DNA of 64,000 bases from Rhizophagus irregularis (GCF_026210795.1 NC_089432.1:2728001-2792000), one strand, 5' to 3'. Counted from the stretch's first letter, positions 47,632-59,255 are shown. Notes: generated by a model not told the origin, from the letters alone. Numbers and translations are program-made.

Positions 47632-47999
47632 TATATGGCATTTTTATTTTGCGAATTATCAAGATTCGTTTCTTTTGGCTCATGACTCATTTCCATAAAA
47701 AATTCCGAAATAGGTTTGTAACGAAGTCACATTTTTCGCACTCAGTCAAATGTGGTCTATCGTATGACCGAAAAATTTTGTAATAATAATTCAACAAATA
47801 CTCATGATAAAAACTCATGAGAATTTTTCATGCAAATCATATTAATCATTTCTTTCGCATAAATTTTTAACTAATAAATTAATTTTTTTACTTATTTTTT
47901 ATTCATTATAATCCACTGATGAAGAGTCTATTTTATTATTAGTCATGGTGAATCTGGAAAGATTTTTACAAGTATATATATACCTTCAAACATTTTATT

Positions 48000-48369
48000 A
48001 TGGTTGTATCATTCCTAGGAAGACTTCTTTTTAGTGATGCTTTTTCGGTTAACATTCGTAATAATAACCTTATTAGTGACGTCAAAATTGAAGATCTCAA
48101 GTTTCTTATCTATCGAGAGATAAGTGATGAATTTAAAGTTAATCATAGGAACCGAACCTTTGAAAGGTTGACATCGCTTACAATGATAAAAACAAGCTTA
48201 AAAATGTTACTACCGAAAGCGAGATGTTGATGTTTACCTTCTCGTTTAAGATATATTTTTTAGATCAAATGCTTGTAGATGAGAACATTCATATCATCGT
48301 ATGTAAAATTACTTTTTTAGTACGAATATTATGTGTATGTTCCTACGTTTATATTGATTCGATCTAGTT
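48000..48369 (+). pseudogene. Crinkler (CRN)-like N-terminal domain, decayed
   Basis: The frame from ATG 48000 encodes VSFLGRLLFSDAFSVNI, then DVKIEDLKFLIYREISDEFK. This resembles the ubiquitin-like header domain of Crinkler proteins, as found in oomycetes and Rhizophagus. A shifted frame continues with KVDIAYNDKNKLKNVTTESE and LDQMLVDENIHIIV, matching the later part of that header. In that frame a stop stands where the LWKVDI-type tryptophan is expected. The 5' frame ends at 48230 and the second at 48369. No C-terminal effector domain is found, so this is a truncated relic. The assignment rests on motif memory without alignment. Confidence 0.5.
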
Positions 48370-49039
48370 TTTGGCGGAAGAGTATTAAGAGGTACATTAT
48401 CAACTTGCAAGACAATATTACAGGAATTTGAACTATGAACTTACTTTATAAAAGAAACGTTTTTTCTAACATGTTGTTTATTTTCTTATAGGTTTTGGTG
48501 CGAGTATATGATGATTGAGTAACAATTTAAGAGTGACATTTTGGATAACTGCGTAATAGTGCTTTCTAAATAATAATTGATTAGCTGTTAATAAAAGATT
48601 TTAATTATGTTTTCTCGTCAGTTTTTTTAAAAACTTCTATTATTGATAATATCTTTCAATTATTGTATTATTTATAAATTATGTTTGTCAGGTTTATTTA
48701 AAAATCTGTTTGATATATGATAAATTGCTTTTTTGTCTAATTTAATAAAAATATCATCGATGGTATAGGAACCCAATATAGAAATGTGACATTGAAATTT
48801 GGCTTTACTTTTTTCGGAAAACATTTTTTGAATGGTCGCGTGGGAATTGGAAGTAACTTATTTAATGGTTCTTATTTTAGAAATATTTTATTGAGGTTGT
48901 CATTAATTTAAAAGTGTGGTACAAAAATAGTCTTTCACGTTACCTTTGCATGAATAGTTAACTGCATCAGTCAAAATTTTTTTTCGAATTAATAAATTTT
49001 CTTTCGCATGCGGCGTCACTATAAAAAATTTAAATACAT
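48370..49039. other. Intergenic region
   Basis: AT-rich. TTTTTGGCGGAAGAGTAT near 48370 resembles a sequence at about 28684. No gene is supported. Confidence 0.35.
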
Positions 49040-49090
49040 ACTTTAAACTAGCCCGTAGGCCCGGGCGTTGCCCCGGGTTCGCCAACGTCA
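49040..49090 (-). mobile_element. Helitron 3' terminus
   Basis: Read on the minus strand: CCCGGG, loop GCAACG, CCCGGG, then CCTACGGG and CTAG (49051-49048) followed by T. A GC-rich hairpin a few bases before CTAG is the canonical Helitron 3' end. The matching 5' end, expected at higher coordinates, was not found. Confidence 0.65.
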
Positions 49091-49372
49091 ATGAAATTTT
49101 AAGGTTTGGTTTATGGGTTTATAAGAGGTTAAATTAGATATTTTATTATAAATAAATTATAAGAATATTTTTTTAACTTCAAATTTATATAAGTTTAATA
49201 TTATTAATTTACTATTAATTTACTATTATAATGATCAATTTTAAACAATTTAATTCTAATCATCATACTAAAATCCTAATCCTAATAATCAACTTACTTT
49301 ACTTACTCTCCCTAAACTTAACTAATACTAATCCTAAATCTCCTACTAATATAATTAGTGAAATCAATTTTG

Positions 49373-49451
49373 TTAGTATAATTTATTATGCAAAATATCA
49401 TCTGAACTGCTTTGCAGTTCAGATAATATTTTGCATAATAAATTATACTAA
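49373..49451. repeat. 79-bp near-perfect palindrome (38-bp stem, 3-nt loop)
   Basis: The arms TTAGTATAATTTATTATGCA and onward to CTGAACTGC pair with their inverse after the loop TTT (49411-49413), with one mismatch in 38. A transcript would form a long hairpin. An overlapping 90-codon frame exists only because the palindrome lacks stops. Confidence 0.95.
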
Positions 49452-50009
49452 ATGTAACCTAAATAATATTTTATATATGAATTATATCAAATATATAAAA
49501 TAAATTACTTTTTATTTTTATAAAGAATTTTTTTAATTGGGGTGATGATTACTGGTGACTGAAATTATAATGATTGATTGGTATTATTTAAAAAATATAG
49601 TACCGGTAAAAATTGATAACTCTGGTCAATGGTGATGATCACACTGATAATTTGAAGTAAAAATTTTTTATAAATGTAAAGAATTTTTAAATTATATATA
49701 TAATATATTAAAAAATTTTATTATATACAATATTTTTTATATATATATATTTCATCTATTAATATTTTTACTAAAAGTTTAATATTATTTTTTAATTGAA
49801 TCATTAATAATACTACATATAATTGCCATGAGTAAATACAGAATTAATCCTACATATATTATTAGTATTTGTTTTTGGATTTTATTGATTATTATTATAG
49901 TAAAGGCTAAGTAAACTGGAAATTAATAATGTATTAATTAAAATGATAAATATATATATATGATTTATTAAAATTTCTGTATAGAGATTTGCATTGACCT
50001 CTATTTTAC
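49452..50009. other. AT-rich intergenic with TA microsatellites
   Basis: TA-rich runs at about 49695-49755. No gene is supported. Confidence 0.4.
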
Positions 50010-50340
50010 AATTCAGTCTGGCCCGCACTTGAAAATTAACCTAAAGTGTTGGCCCAGTCCAGCCCAAATTTATATTAAAAACCTGGCCTGAATTCAGATT
50101 ATTATTATAACATTTGTTGTAAAAACAAAAAAAATCAGACAACTTAATTTTGACTCAATTTAATTTTGGCCAGAATTAAAAAGATTTTGGCCAGAATTAT
50201 GAAAATCTGGGTTTAATGAAAATTATGTGCCAGCCAGAACCCAGCCCAGGTGAATTTTAAAGAAAGTTTGTTAGTCTAAACCTGGATTCAGATCCGAGCC
50301 AGTTAGGGTTTCTGGGTTCTGGGTTCCATTTGCAGACCTT
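50010..50340. repeat. GC-richer transposon-like block with internal repeats
   Basis: TTTGGCCAGAATTA occurs twice about 21 bp apart. GGCCCAGTCCAGCCC and CAGAACCCAGCCCAGG elements flank it. It resembles mobile-element debris; the family is unknown. Confidence 0.4.
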
Positions 50341-50909
50341 TATTTCTGCATCTATTACATGCTGAAATTTATTAACTATTAGTCTGGTATTATAAGGTTC
50401 TTCTATTGGACTAATATATCTTAAAAGTATAATAGGTATACTAACTTTAAAAATCAATTTGTAGGAAGGAGTTTTAATTGTTAAAGTGTTTAAGAATTCT
50501 ATAGGTTAAAGATTTTGATAAACTAAATCTTTATTTTTAATTGAATCTGCTAATAAGAATTCTTTAGCTTTTTTAGGAAAAATATTAAAACATTATTTTT
50601 GTTATAAATATTGCTTTATTTATAAAATATTGTTCAATTTAAATATTGTATTTTATTATTTTTGGTTATTGAAAATAAATTGTATTTATTATAAAAGTAT
50701 TATTAGAATTTTAAAAACTGTATTTTTATTAATATGTATTGTAATATTGTTATATAGTATTGGAATATATAGTATTGTTAAAAGTTAAATATTGAATTGT
50801 GATTTGCATAAGAATTTTCTTTTGAAAATTTGCGTAATGTCACGTGATAGAGTTTTGCTGAATTAAATAAATCTTTAATTCCGGCCGGAATTAATTGATC
50901 TGCACAATA

Positions 50910-50998
50910 ATTTCCTTTTTGGGAAATTTTGTGTAACCCAAAACTTTATTTTTTGTTAGAAACAAAATTTCCTTTTTTGGAAATTTGTGTAACATCAC
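50910..50998. repeat. Two-copy direct repeat
   Basis: AATTTCCTTTTTGGGAAATT, then TTGTGTAAC, and a second copy TTTCCTTTTTTGGAAATT, then TGTGTAAC, about 57 bp later. Each has an internal TTTCC/GGAAA inversion. Confidence 0.7.
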
Positions 50999-51117
50999 GT
51001 GATATATTTGGCTCCCATCGGTTGGCTGGCTTGGTTCGGCTTGTTTATGCGCATTTACATACCTTTATCACGTATACATGTCACTACATGCACTAACACG
51101 AAAGTATACGTGTATGA

Positions 51118-51290
51118 ATGCCCTTTAAGCCGATACGGTTTGGCTCGGTTTGGCTTGAATGCCCTTTAAGTGGCTTGATTTCGCTTGATTGATCCTTTAA
51201 GCCGATATACTTTGCCATGATGTTGGCTTAGGTTGGCTTGAAGTTTGGCTTGGCTTGGCTTGGCTTGATCGGCTTGGCTTGGCTTAAAGG
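51118..51290. repeat. TTGGC/GGCTT microsatellite-like region
   Basis: GGCTTGGCTTGGCTTGG runs and degenerate TTTAAGCCGATA / TTGAATGCCC units, imperfectly repeated. Confidence 0.85.
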
Positions 51291-51294
51291 TCTG

Positions 51295-51560
51295 AACCCG
51301 TGATCTTGCGAAATATGTCAATGTAAATATGTAAAAAAATATCCTTGGATTCGAACCCGTGTCTCGTGACTTCATCAAAAAAGTAAAAAAAAAATGTAAA
51401 AAAAAAAATCATCCCCCGGATTCGAACCACTGTGTCTCACCTTCAATCTTGTTAGTGACAGAGACTGCACAAATATACATGAAAAATCAGTGAAAAATCA
51501 GTGATACAGGGGGATGCGACGCGATCTTCACACCTTCCCCGTGACCAATCACATGCCTTC
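51295..51560 (-). repeat. tRNA-3'-half-like repeats followed by T-runs
   Basis: On the minus strand GTGGTTCGAATCC-GGGGGAT (about 51426-51408) and CGGGTTCGAATCCAAGG (about 51361-51345) carry a T-loop/B-box consensus, each followed by an oligo-T. A third, GGGTTCAGACC, is weaker. Upstream, TCTCTGTCACTAA followed by an AAATTGAAGG- or AGATTGAAGG-type sequence occurs twice. No complete cloverleaf forms. This looks like a decayed tRNA-derived element. Confidence 0.4.
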
Positions 51561-51894
51561 AATTTAATTAGTGACAGAGAATTGCCAAATATATATAGTG
51601 GTGATATAGTGGTGATATAGTGGTGATAAATAGCCTGCTAAAAATGTACTATTTAATAGTAATTTGAAATTTTATAGTAACAATGGCACTCAATGTAGGA
51701 TAATCAAAATCCCATATTACAATCAATAGTGAAATAAATACTTCCAGTTATGAAGTATAACAAATATTATTATTTGAAATATTGTGAAAATATAAAATTA
51801 GTTTTGATTTTTATACAATTGGAAGTCAGTTTACTTATCAAAAATTATATTTTAATTGAAAATATTAATGTACAGCCCATGCATGGTGATTCAA

Positions 51895-52259
51895 ACTGAA
51901 TGTAGTTCAATAAATAATATTACAAAATTTAGGATAAATTTTAAATATTTACATTTGAAACTTTACCACATTGAAGAAGTGTTTCTAAAGAATTCTCAAA
52001 ATACCTTTATTAAGAAATTATTAATCTGTTATTACTTTAATGGCCAAAGTATTTTACCCTCTATAAAAGAATATATTATGAAAAAGAAAAGGGTTAAGTA
52101 TTTGGCTATTAAAAAGTTTAATTTTGCGAAAACTTATGATTGATGAATTGTTTTGATTTTAAGGATGAAGTGAAGAGATTTGGGTTGTATGATATTAAAG
52201 TGCAAAATTTTGATAGATTAAAGATTACCGCGTATGATTATATTATAATTAATCATTAA
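51895..52259 (+). pseudogene. F-box gene 3'-end fragment
   Basis: It encodes only the C-terminal quarter of the family: FKYLHLKLYHIEEVFLKNSQ, NTFIKKLLICYYFNGQSILP, SIKEYIMKKKRVKYLAI. A frameshift near 52140 is followed by FKDEVKRFGLYDIKVQNFDR and a TAA at 52257-52259. The F-box and most of the LRR region are absent. It is in opposite orientation to the four full genes, so it was moved or inverted after duplication. Confidence 0.85.
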
Positions 52260-52922
52260 GTAGTATTTTATATGAAGTATATAAAGTTGATACTGAATTT
52301 CATAAAAAATTTTTTGTCACAATAAAATTTTTAGAATATTGTTAAATTATTAATCAGAAGTATAAATATTGATAAGATTTTTTAAACGCGTTAATGGTTA
52401 TTCTTTTTTTGTGGAAATAAAATTAATCTCTTTCGTACAAAAAATTTATTTATATGAAGATTGTAGACTGATAATATTGTAATTATAGGCTTATATGATC
52501 TTTTATTTTGATCACCCAAATTAGTCATTGTAGCTTAAAGATTTTGAGCTTCTTCGTCATATTAATTATAATTCCTTAATTTCAAAAATGAAGAGTTAAA
52601 ATAAAATTATTAAAAATTCATTTTGTTAATTATTTCACGCAGACAATTAAAAAATTGGAAGTTAAAAACACCCGATCATCAAAAGTTTGATGACCTAACT
52701 TAAATTAGAAGTAAAATGATCGACGGTTACCTTTGGCGTTCAGTGATACCATATTTTTTTTAAAAAAACAAAAATATTTATAAATATTTATAAATAGACA
52801 AAAAAAAAAATTATTTATAAATATGTAAATAGTTGAAACAAAAAAAAATATTTCCTATTTTTTTTCAATTTTCGAAAAGCAAAATTTAAATTCCGCAGTA
52901 ATAATTTTTTTCGTACCCAACA
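52260..52922. other. 5' flank of kinase D
   Basis: AT-rich. TTTATAAATA-type motifs at 52776-52830 lie 95-145 bp upstream of the ATG and could serve as TATA boxes. No other gene is seen. Confidence 0.35.
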
Positions 52923-54985
52923 ATGTCTTATAACACCGAACTTGTTAGCAATTTAAATGATTGGAATAAATGGATTGAAGAAGCGATTTCTAAAAAACTT
53001 ATTAAGTATTATGAGTATGACCAATTTTATAATATTCAAGAAATTGGTTCCGGTGGTTTTGGAAAAGTTTGTCGTGCTAATTGGAAGAATTCTCATAAGC
53101 GTTATGCAATAAAATCTTTTTTTAATATTAATGATGCTACAGTCAAAGCATTAGTTCGTGAGGTAAATTATAATGTCGAACATTTTTCATTATTATTATA
53201 AATATTTAAGTTTTTTAATATTTATTAACTAGATTCAACTTCAACGTGAAGTTGATTTTCATGATAATGTTATTCATTTTTATGGCGTCACAACTTCCAT
53301 TAAGGGTATGATATATTCTAATATTATTTATTTCATATAATAATTAATTGATTAATAAAAATTTTTTTTTTTAAAGAAAACCAAATAAAAGAATATTCGT
53401 TAGTGTTAGAATATGCGGAAAATGGTACCCTCCGAAAATATTTGAAGGAAAATTTTGAAAATCTAACTTGGGACAAGAAATATAATCTCGCATTTCAATT
53501 GGTTTATGCAGTATCATGTTTGCATGATGAAGGGATCGTGCACCGTGATTTGGTAGATATTTTACAATTTATTATGTGTTATATTTTTAATGATTCTCTT
53601 ATTTTAACGTTAATTTAATATTGATAGCACTCCAATAACGTGTTAGTCCATCAGAATACTATTAAGCTAGCAGATTTTGGCTTATCAAAAAGAATTGAGG
53701 AAACATCTAACTCTCATTCGAGAACATTTGGATTAATTCCTTACACTGATCCAAAAAGCTTTAATAGTAGTACAACAGAATTATATTTATTAAATAAGAA
53801 AAGTGATGTTTATAGCATTGGAGTATTGCTATGGGAGATATCTAGTGGTCAGCCTCCTTTTCAAGGTAGACCGCATGATGTTGGTTTGGCTCTAGGTATT
53901 TTACAAGGCCTCAGAGAGACACCTATTCCCAATACGTCTATAGATTATATAAAAATTTATACCGGTAAATACAATTTAACTATGACTTATAAACAATGTT
54001 GTTTAATTACTAATTAATGACGTTCTTTTTTGTAGATTGTTGGAATATTGAACCTGATAATCGTCCAACTATTAATCAAGTAGTTGATGAATTAAAAGTA
54101 CTTATAATAAAAGAAAACATAAATATAAAGGATTTTCATTTATATGATGATCACAAACTACCTGATTTAGATGTTAAAATTTCTGAAAGTACTAATTCAT
54201 TAAATGTAGAATTATCTCAACTTATTCAAAATTTTAATGTAATGAATACAAAAGAAATAGAACCTTCAATATCATCAATTAACCAATTTGATGATAACTT
54301 TAATATAATAGTTAATAATGTGTTCAATTTTTTTGTTAATTTTAATGATAATGTAGGAAAACAAAAGACCTTAAGTTATCTTAATGAACAAAATATAACT
54401 TTGCAAGAGATTAATAATTTATTATTGAATGATCAAAATAACTCAAATTCTATTTACTTACTTGGAAAATTTAATGAATTAGGAATTGGGATTAGTGTTA
54501 ATAAGCAAAAAGCATTTAAGTTATATCAAAAAGCAGCAGATTTAGGAAATGTATTAGGAATACATGATTTAGGGTATTGTTATAAAAATGGAATTGGAAC
54601 TTATATTGATACGAAAAAAGCATTTGAATTATATCAAAAGGCTGCAGATTTAGGACATGCAACTGGAATTAGTAATTTAGGACTTTGTTATTGCAAGGGA
54701 ATTGGAATTGATACTGATAAGAAAAAAGGATTTGAATTATATCAAAAGGCAGCAGATTTAGGAAATTCATTTGGAATAAATAATTTAGGTAATTGTTATA
54801 AATATGGAATTGAAACTGATATTGATGAGAAAAAAGCATTTGAATTATATCAAAAGGCAGCAGATTTAGGAAATTCATTTGGAATAATTAATTTAGGTAA
54901 TTGTTATGCATATGGAATTGGAACTGATATTGATAAGAAAAAAGCACTTGAATTATTCCAAAAATTTGCAGATTTAAAGAAGTAA
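52923..54985 (+). CDS. Kinase-Sel1 repeat protein D
   Basis: Exons 52923-53162, 53233-53305, 53377-53552, 53628-53964 and 54036-54985 give about 591 aa. Intron positions are the same as in the minus-strand paralogues; exon 2 is 9 nt longer and exon 3 9 nt shorter, so the phase is kept. The kinase is canonical: glycine loop GSGGFG (42-47), ATP lysine K64 (YAIK), HRDL with D162, N167, DFG at 179-181, and YTDPK at the APE position. A linker of about 100 aa leads to six Sel1 repeats (AFELYQKAADLGN, NLGNCY, GIGTDID), the last three almost identical, showing recent internal repeat expansion. No signal or membrane segment is seen. Of the four it is the one most likely to be an active kinase together with C. 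Confidence 0.87.
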
Positions 54986-56714
54986 TTAATGTACCTAAAT
55001 ATATATTTTAGTACATTAAATAAAAATTTTTCATTATATTTGATAGTTACTTAGAACTTATTATTATTTTGCTAGGCTAATATTGTACTTTTGTATAATA
55101 AGTCATATAAGCTTTATGTTACTAATTTTCCTTTATAAACTTTATAAATTTTATATTACATTCTATATTTGCTCTTTAGATGTTAATGCAATACATATTG
55201 TCATTAGTTATTTATTATATTCCTATATTTATTAATTTTGTTATATTATAGCAAGATTTTTAAAAAAATCTAGCTTGAGAGTAAATAATAAAGGATAACC
55301 AAGTTTTGAACTTCAATTATTTTCCACAAGGTAAAATTAAATTCTACATTAAATAAACTAGGTTTAACAGGTAACTATGTCAAGTAATGTGAAATTAAAA
55401 TCAGTATAGTAATACACCTAATAATAAGACTTCATAATTTTTATTAAAATTCCTTTTAAAATTCAAATGTTGATCAAATTTTTTATTTAACTAATAAATT
55501 CACTCATTATTCCAAGACTTCAAAACTATAGAACTATTTATCACGCATATTATATTAATTCAACAATAGAATAATTGAGTGTTTTATGATGAGGAAACTT
55601 GCTTCTGAATTTTTGCTTTGCAAAATTATTTCTACTAAAAAATTTTTTTACTATATACTTTATTAAAAATAAACATAATATCTATAAAACCCCGATTTTT
55701 ACTGGTTACTTTAAATACTTCTCTCCTATTGCCGTTTGTGATCACGTAATGATCGAATACGGCAGGATGCCGAAAACTGCTGACAATTTGTGATTCCAAA
55801 GTCGTAATTAATTGATTTATTTACAGTATTATGATAAATGAATCACAGTATTCGAAATTTTCTACTTTTTTAAAAAATAAGAATATAATACAACACACAA
55901 TGCTGATTCCCCTAAAATTTTTCCTAAGAAAAAAGTTAACTTCGTTCTTTGAACTTGGTTATGAACTCTTTCTTGTCGAGAAAAGATTCATCTTCTATTT
56001 ATTATTTATTTTATAAGAATTTTAATATATATGAATAAAATTATTTTTCTTCCCGAAAATTTTTATTGAGGGATCTATTTTTTCATTTCATGAAATCTTT
56101 TAAAAAAAATTTAAAACATTTATTATTGCTTATTTCAAGAAAATTATAAAATGTTCACTTAAGAAATAAAGAAATAAACGATTTAAATGAGCACAATTAT
56201 GTTATTTTTTTATTTTTTTTTAAAGTTCAAATAAACTCAACTTTAAATCCTTTTAAATAAGTATAAATTTTATTCTACGTAGTTTTTAATAATATCTCAA
56301 GCATAAATTACTTTTTTTTTAAGTTTATGGTACCCTTTTATTATTTTACGGTATGCGCATATTTTATTTTACGGAGATAACAATTAAAGAGATCGTAGTA
56401 TTTACTACGTTGACAACTAATATTGAACTTATAAAAGATTTAACATTAATAAAATTTTCTTTAAAATATTTATTTTCGAGAGTATATAATTCATGTCCAA
56501 TAATTTATAAGATAATTTTCATTTTGTTAGCAAAATTACTATTAATTAAACGAATTATGGAAGGAGAAGCAAAAAGTTGGTACAACTCAAATCTATAAAT
56601 TGACATTTTACCGTGATACCGTTATCGGTTATATAAATTCAACCGACACTATCAATATAGAGTAGATTAGATCACTTTAACTCTACACTAAAGATAAAGT
56701 AAATTATAATCGAA
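54986..56714. other. AT-rich intergenic region
   Basis: No gene is supported. Frames at 55599-55793, 55831-56016 and 56353-56598 lack recognisable features. A TATA-like GTTATATAAATTC at 56628-56640 precedes the small frame at 56715. Confidence 0.4.
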
Positions 56715-56831
56715 ATGATTTCAAGAAACTTGTGCTTCTTGACTATACCCATCTTTATTTGCACAATATTTAAGCATGAAGCTACTGATGAAGGTTCAAA
56801 AACAGCTGCAGGTGTAAATGGTATACTGTAA
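56715..56831 (+). CDS. Possible 38-aa secreted peptide
   Basis: A short frame starting MISRNLCFLTIPIFICTIF and continuing KHEATDEGSKTAAGVNGIL. The N-terminus reads as a signal peptide, leaving a mature peptide of about 19 aa. TATATAAAT lies about 83 bp upstream, the same spacing as in the repeat-peptide gene at 59840. There is no known family, and a short frame can occur by chance; a downstream exon is also possible. Confidence 0.35.
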   Translation: MISRNLCFLTIPIFICTIFKHEATDEGSKTAAGVNGIL

Positions 56832-57134
56832 AGTCTGAAACTTTCTAAATTACACATAATAAGTAATGACTTTATAATTAAATTTTGTGAAAATGATGAA
56901 ACAATAATTAATTGAATTTAATTAATTTTCGTTTTAGAAAACATTTTTTCGTCCTATTTAAATAATTATTACGTGTGTGTATTTTCTTAATACGTCGTAA
57001 TTTCTTAATTTTCAACAAAAATCCTTTTTATTCTCTTCATGAGAAGTAATGTGTCACGTGAAATATAATAAAAACAATCAATCATGTAAAACAAGGACAT
57101 TACTGAATCTATTAAAATAGAATACACATACCTG

Positions 57135-58637
57135 CCCTATAAAAAAATTGGATACGTTTTTTATAAAGTTTTTATACGATTTTTTTTCCTTAGAAATAAC
57201 GTATCATAATAGGATACGGAAAAATGCACAATTCCGTATCACCAAAAATATGGTTTGGATACGGAATTTGCACGGGATTTATATGGAATTTACATGATTT
57301 GATCACTGATTTTATCACGAAATTTATACGATTTGGTCACTGAATTTACTATTTGTATTACAGTTTACTATAATTGTATTTACATAAATCTAATTTCACT
57401 TTATTAAATTAAATAAAAAATAAAAAATAAACAAAGTACAAATACATTATGAAAATTCCCTCTTTATTAAAACCACCTATTGCAACCTAAATTATCTATA
57501 AGTTCAGGTTCATTTGTAGTCAAACAACCTAAAAGAACAGAAAAAAAGATTGGAAACAAAACCCCCCATCTGCAATCGTCCAAGTCACCAAATGTCAGCA
57601 TTCCTACAAAAAAAGAAAGAGAACTCCAGAATGTCTGACCTACATAAAAGAAAAGAATTATGAGGCGTCTAATGAAAAAGAAACCAAAACAACAAAATAA
57701 ATCCAAAACTGACCTACAAAAAAAGAAGACTCTGAAGCAACAAAACTGAAACAACCTACAAAAAGAAAAGAATCTGAACCCAACATACAAAAAAACAAAA
57801 AAATTTGAACTGACCTAAAAAAAGAAAAAAATCCTGAATCATCCTACAAAAAGAAAAGGACTCCCAAACTGATCTACAAAAAAAAAAAAAAAGAAACTGA
57901 ATATTCTCACAAAAAAAATCTGCTGGCCTATGAAATTAAATCCAAAAAAAAATATTTTTTTAAAAAGAGGAATAACGAAGTTAGGAAAGTTAAAAAAAAA
58001 TTTTTTTTTAAAGGGAGGACGTCAAAGTTAGAAAAATAAAAATTTTTTTATAAAGAGGAAATAGAAATAGAAAGAAGAAATTTTTTTTTAAAAAAAAAGA
58101 AGAGTGGGAATAAAAGAAAAAATTTTTTTTCAAAGGAGAGTGACGAAAAAAAAAATTTTTAAAGTGAGGTACGAAAAAAAAATTATTTTTAAAAGGGGTG
58201 ACGAAAAAAAAAATTATTTTTAAAAGGGGTGACGAAGAAAGAAGAAAAATTTAGAAAAAATAACAAAAATAAGACAAGAGAAAGAGAAAGGAAAAGAAAG
58301 ACAGAAAGGAAGATCGGAAGATCAAACTCATCAAAGTAAGGGTTTATATAAAAAAACAAAAAACGTATCATAACAAAACAATAAACAATCATGTGATCTC
58401 GTGTTATGATACGGGATTTTTGTAAAATTATCTTCTAAAAATATTAAGTTTAAAAATTCCGTATACATTCCGCATGATTAATTTTTTCCGTATACATTTC
58501 TTATACATTAGTTTTTTAAAAAAATGTTCAAAAATGAATTACTTATTAAATATACGGAATTTGTATACGGAATCTATAGAAACGTACATAAAATGTATAC
58601 AAAACGTATCCTTTCCGTATACATATTTTTTATAGGG
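57135..58637. mobile_element. 1.5-kb terminal-inverted-repeat element (CCCTATAAAAAA ends)
   Basis: The left end CCCTATAAAAAAATTGGATA and the right end (in reverse CCCTATAAAAAATATGTATA) are inverted. Further TATACG/GGATACG similarity extends some 50 bp inward. The trinucleotide CTG flanks both sides (57132-57134, 58638-58640), a possible 3-bp target duplication. The interior has no credible gene: a long purine-rich plus strand with repeated CCTACAAAAAGAAAAG units (57590-57900) and AAGGGGTGACGAAAAAAAA units (58130-58240). It is therefore non-autonomous. A truncated copy lies at 28463-28605. The superfamily is not assigned. Confidence 0.7.
57590..58330. repeat. Purine-rich repeats inside the TIR element
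   Basis: Irregular CTACAAAAAGAAAAG units, then GTGACGAAAAAAAAAATTTT units. The pyrimidine-rich complement gives a Phe/Cys/Leu-rich 107-codon frame that is a composition artefact. Confidence 0.7.
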
Positions 58638-59064
58638 CTGCAATAAATATTACATAAATTTGGAATAAGAATTTTTTTGAAGGCCGATGTATTTTTATTT
58701 AATTAAACATTTTCTGAATTTAGGTCATGTAATTAACTATTTTTGTGGTAAAATAAAGCGTTAGAAGCCAAATTAGCGAAGCGCATAGAATTATTCGTCT
58801 AGTTTTTTTTCAGGTTTATTTACACATAAGAGATTTATAATTGAAAATATATTATTCAAATATCTAATAATACATTATAAAATTTTGATATTTTATGTGC
58901 TGCTAAAATTATTTTAGTTTGTTGAGAATTGTCAAGTTTCGGTGACAATGTGGTATATACCGTAAAATCCTTTGAGGTACCATTTTTTTCAAATGTTAGA
59001 AATAATTTAGTTGTCATAAAAAATGGTTTGCCGTTGTCTTTAAAATGTCAGTAAATTCTAGTTT
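58638..59064. other. Intergenic region
   Basis: AT-rich. CGTCTAGTTT near 58797 is preceded by AGCGAAGCGC, a weak Helitron-end-like match that I do not call. Confidence 0.3.
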
Positions 59065-59175
59065 TAATTACAATAAACACAGAATAGATCAGGCGCAGAC
59101 ATGCCACGTATTTCCATGTTACACAATTCAAATCAATGATAAATGATAAGCGCTATATTAAGAATTGACAGTGTA
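59065..59175 (-). repeat. Helitron-like 5' subterminal sequence
   Basis: In reverse it reads ATTTGAATTGTGTAACATGG, then GTGGCATGTCTGCGCCTGATCTATT, here split because the two blocks are separated by a few bases. It matches 20928-20995 in the putative Helitron. The terminus itself is not clear. Confidence 0.4.
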
Positions 59176-59255
59176 AAGCGTATCTTTTTTTCCTTGTGAA
59201 AAAACAAAATGAGTTCTGCCTATAGCTCCAAAATGTCAATAACTTTCCAAATTCG

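Noticed and set aside
49231-49503. 90-codon plus-strand frame
   Set aside because: Lies across the 79-bp palindrome and is Ile/Asn-rich. No coding signal.
51295-51440. Intact tRNA genes
   Set aside because: T-loop consensus is present, but acceptor and D arms do not pair.
57467-57790. 107-codon minus-strand frame
   Set aside because: Phe/Cys/Leu-rich translation of purine-rich repeats inside the TIR element.
58790-58806. CTAGT after AGCGAAGCGC as a Helitron end
   Set aside because: Stem too short and spacing too long. Not convincing.
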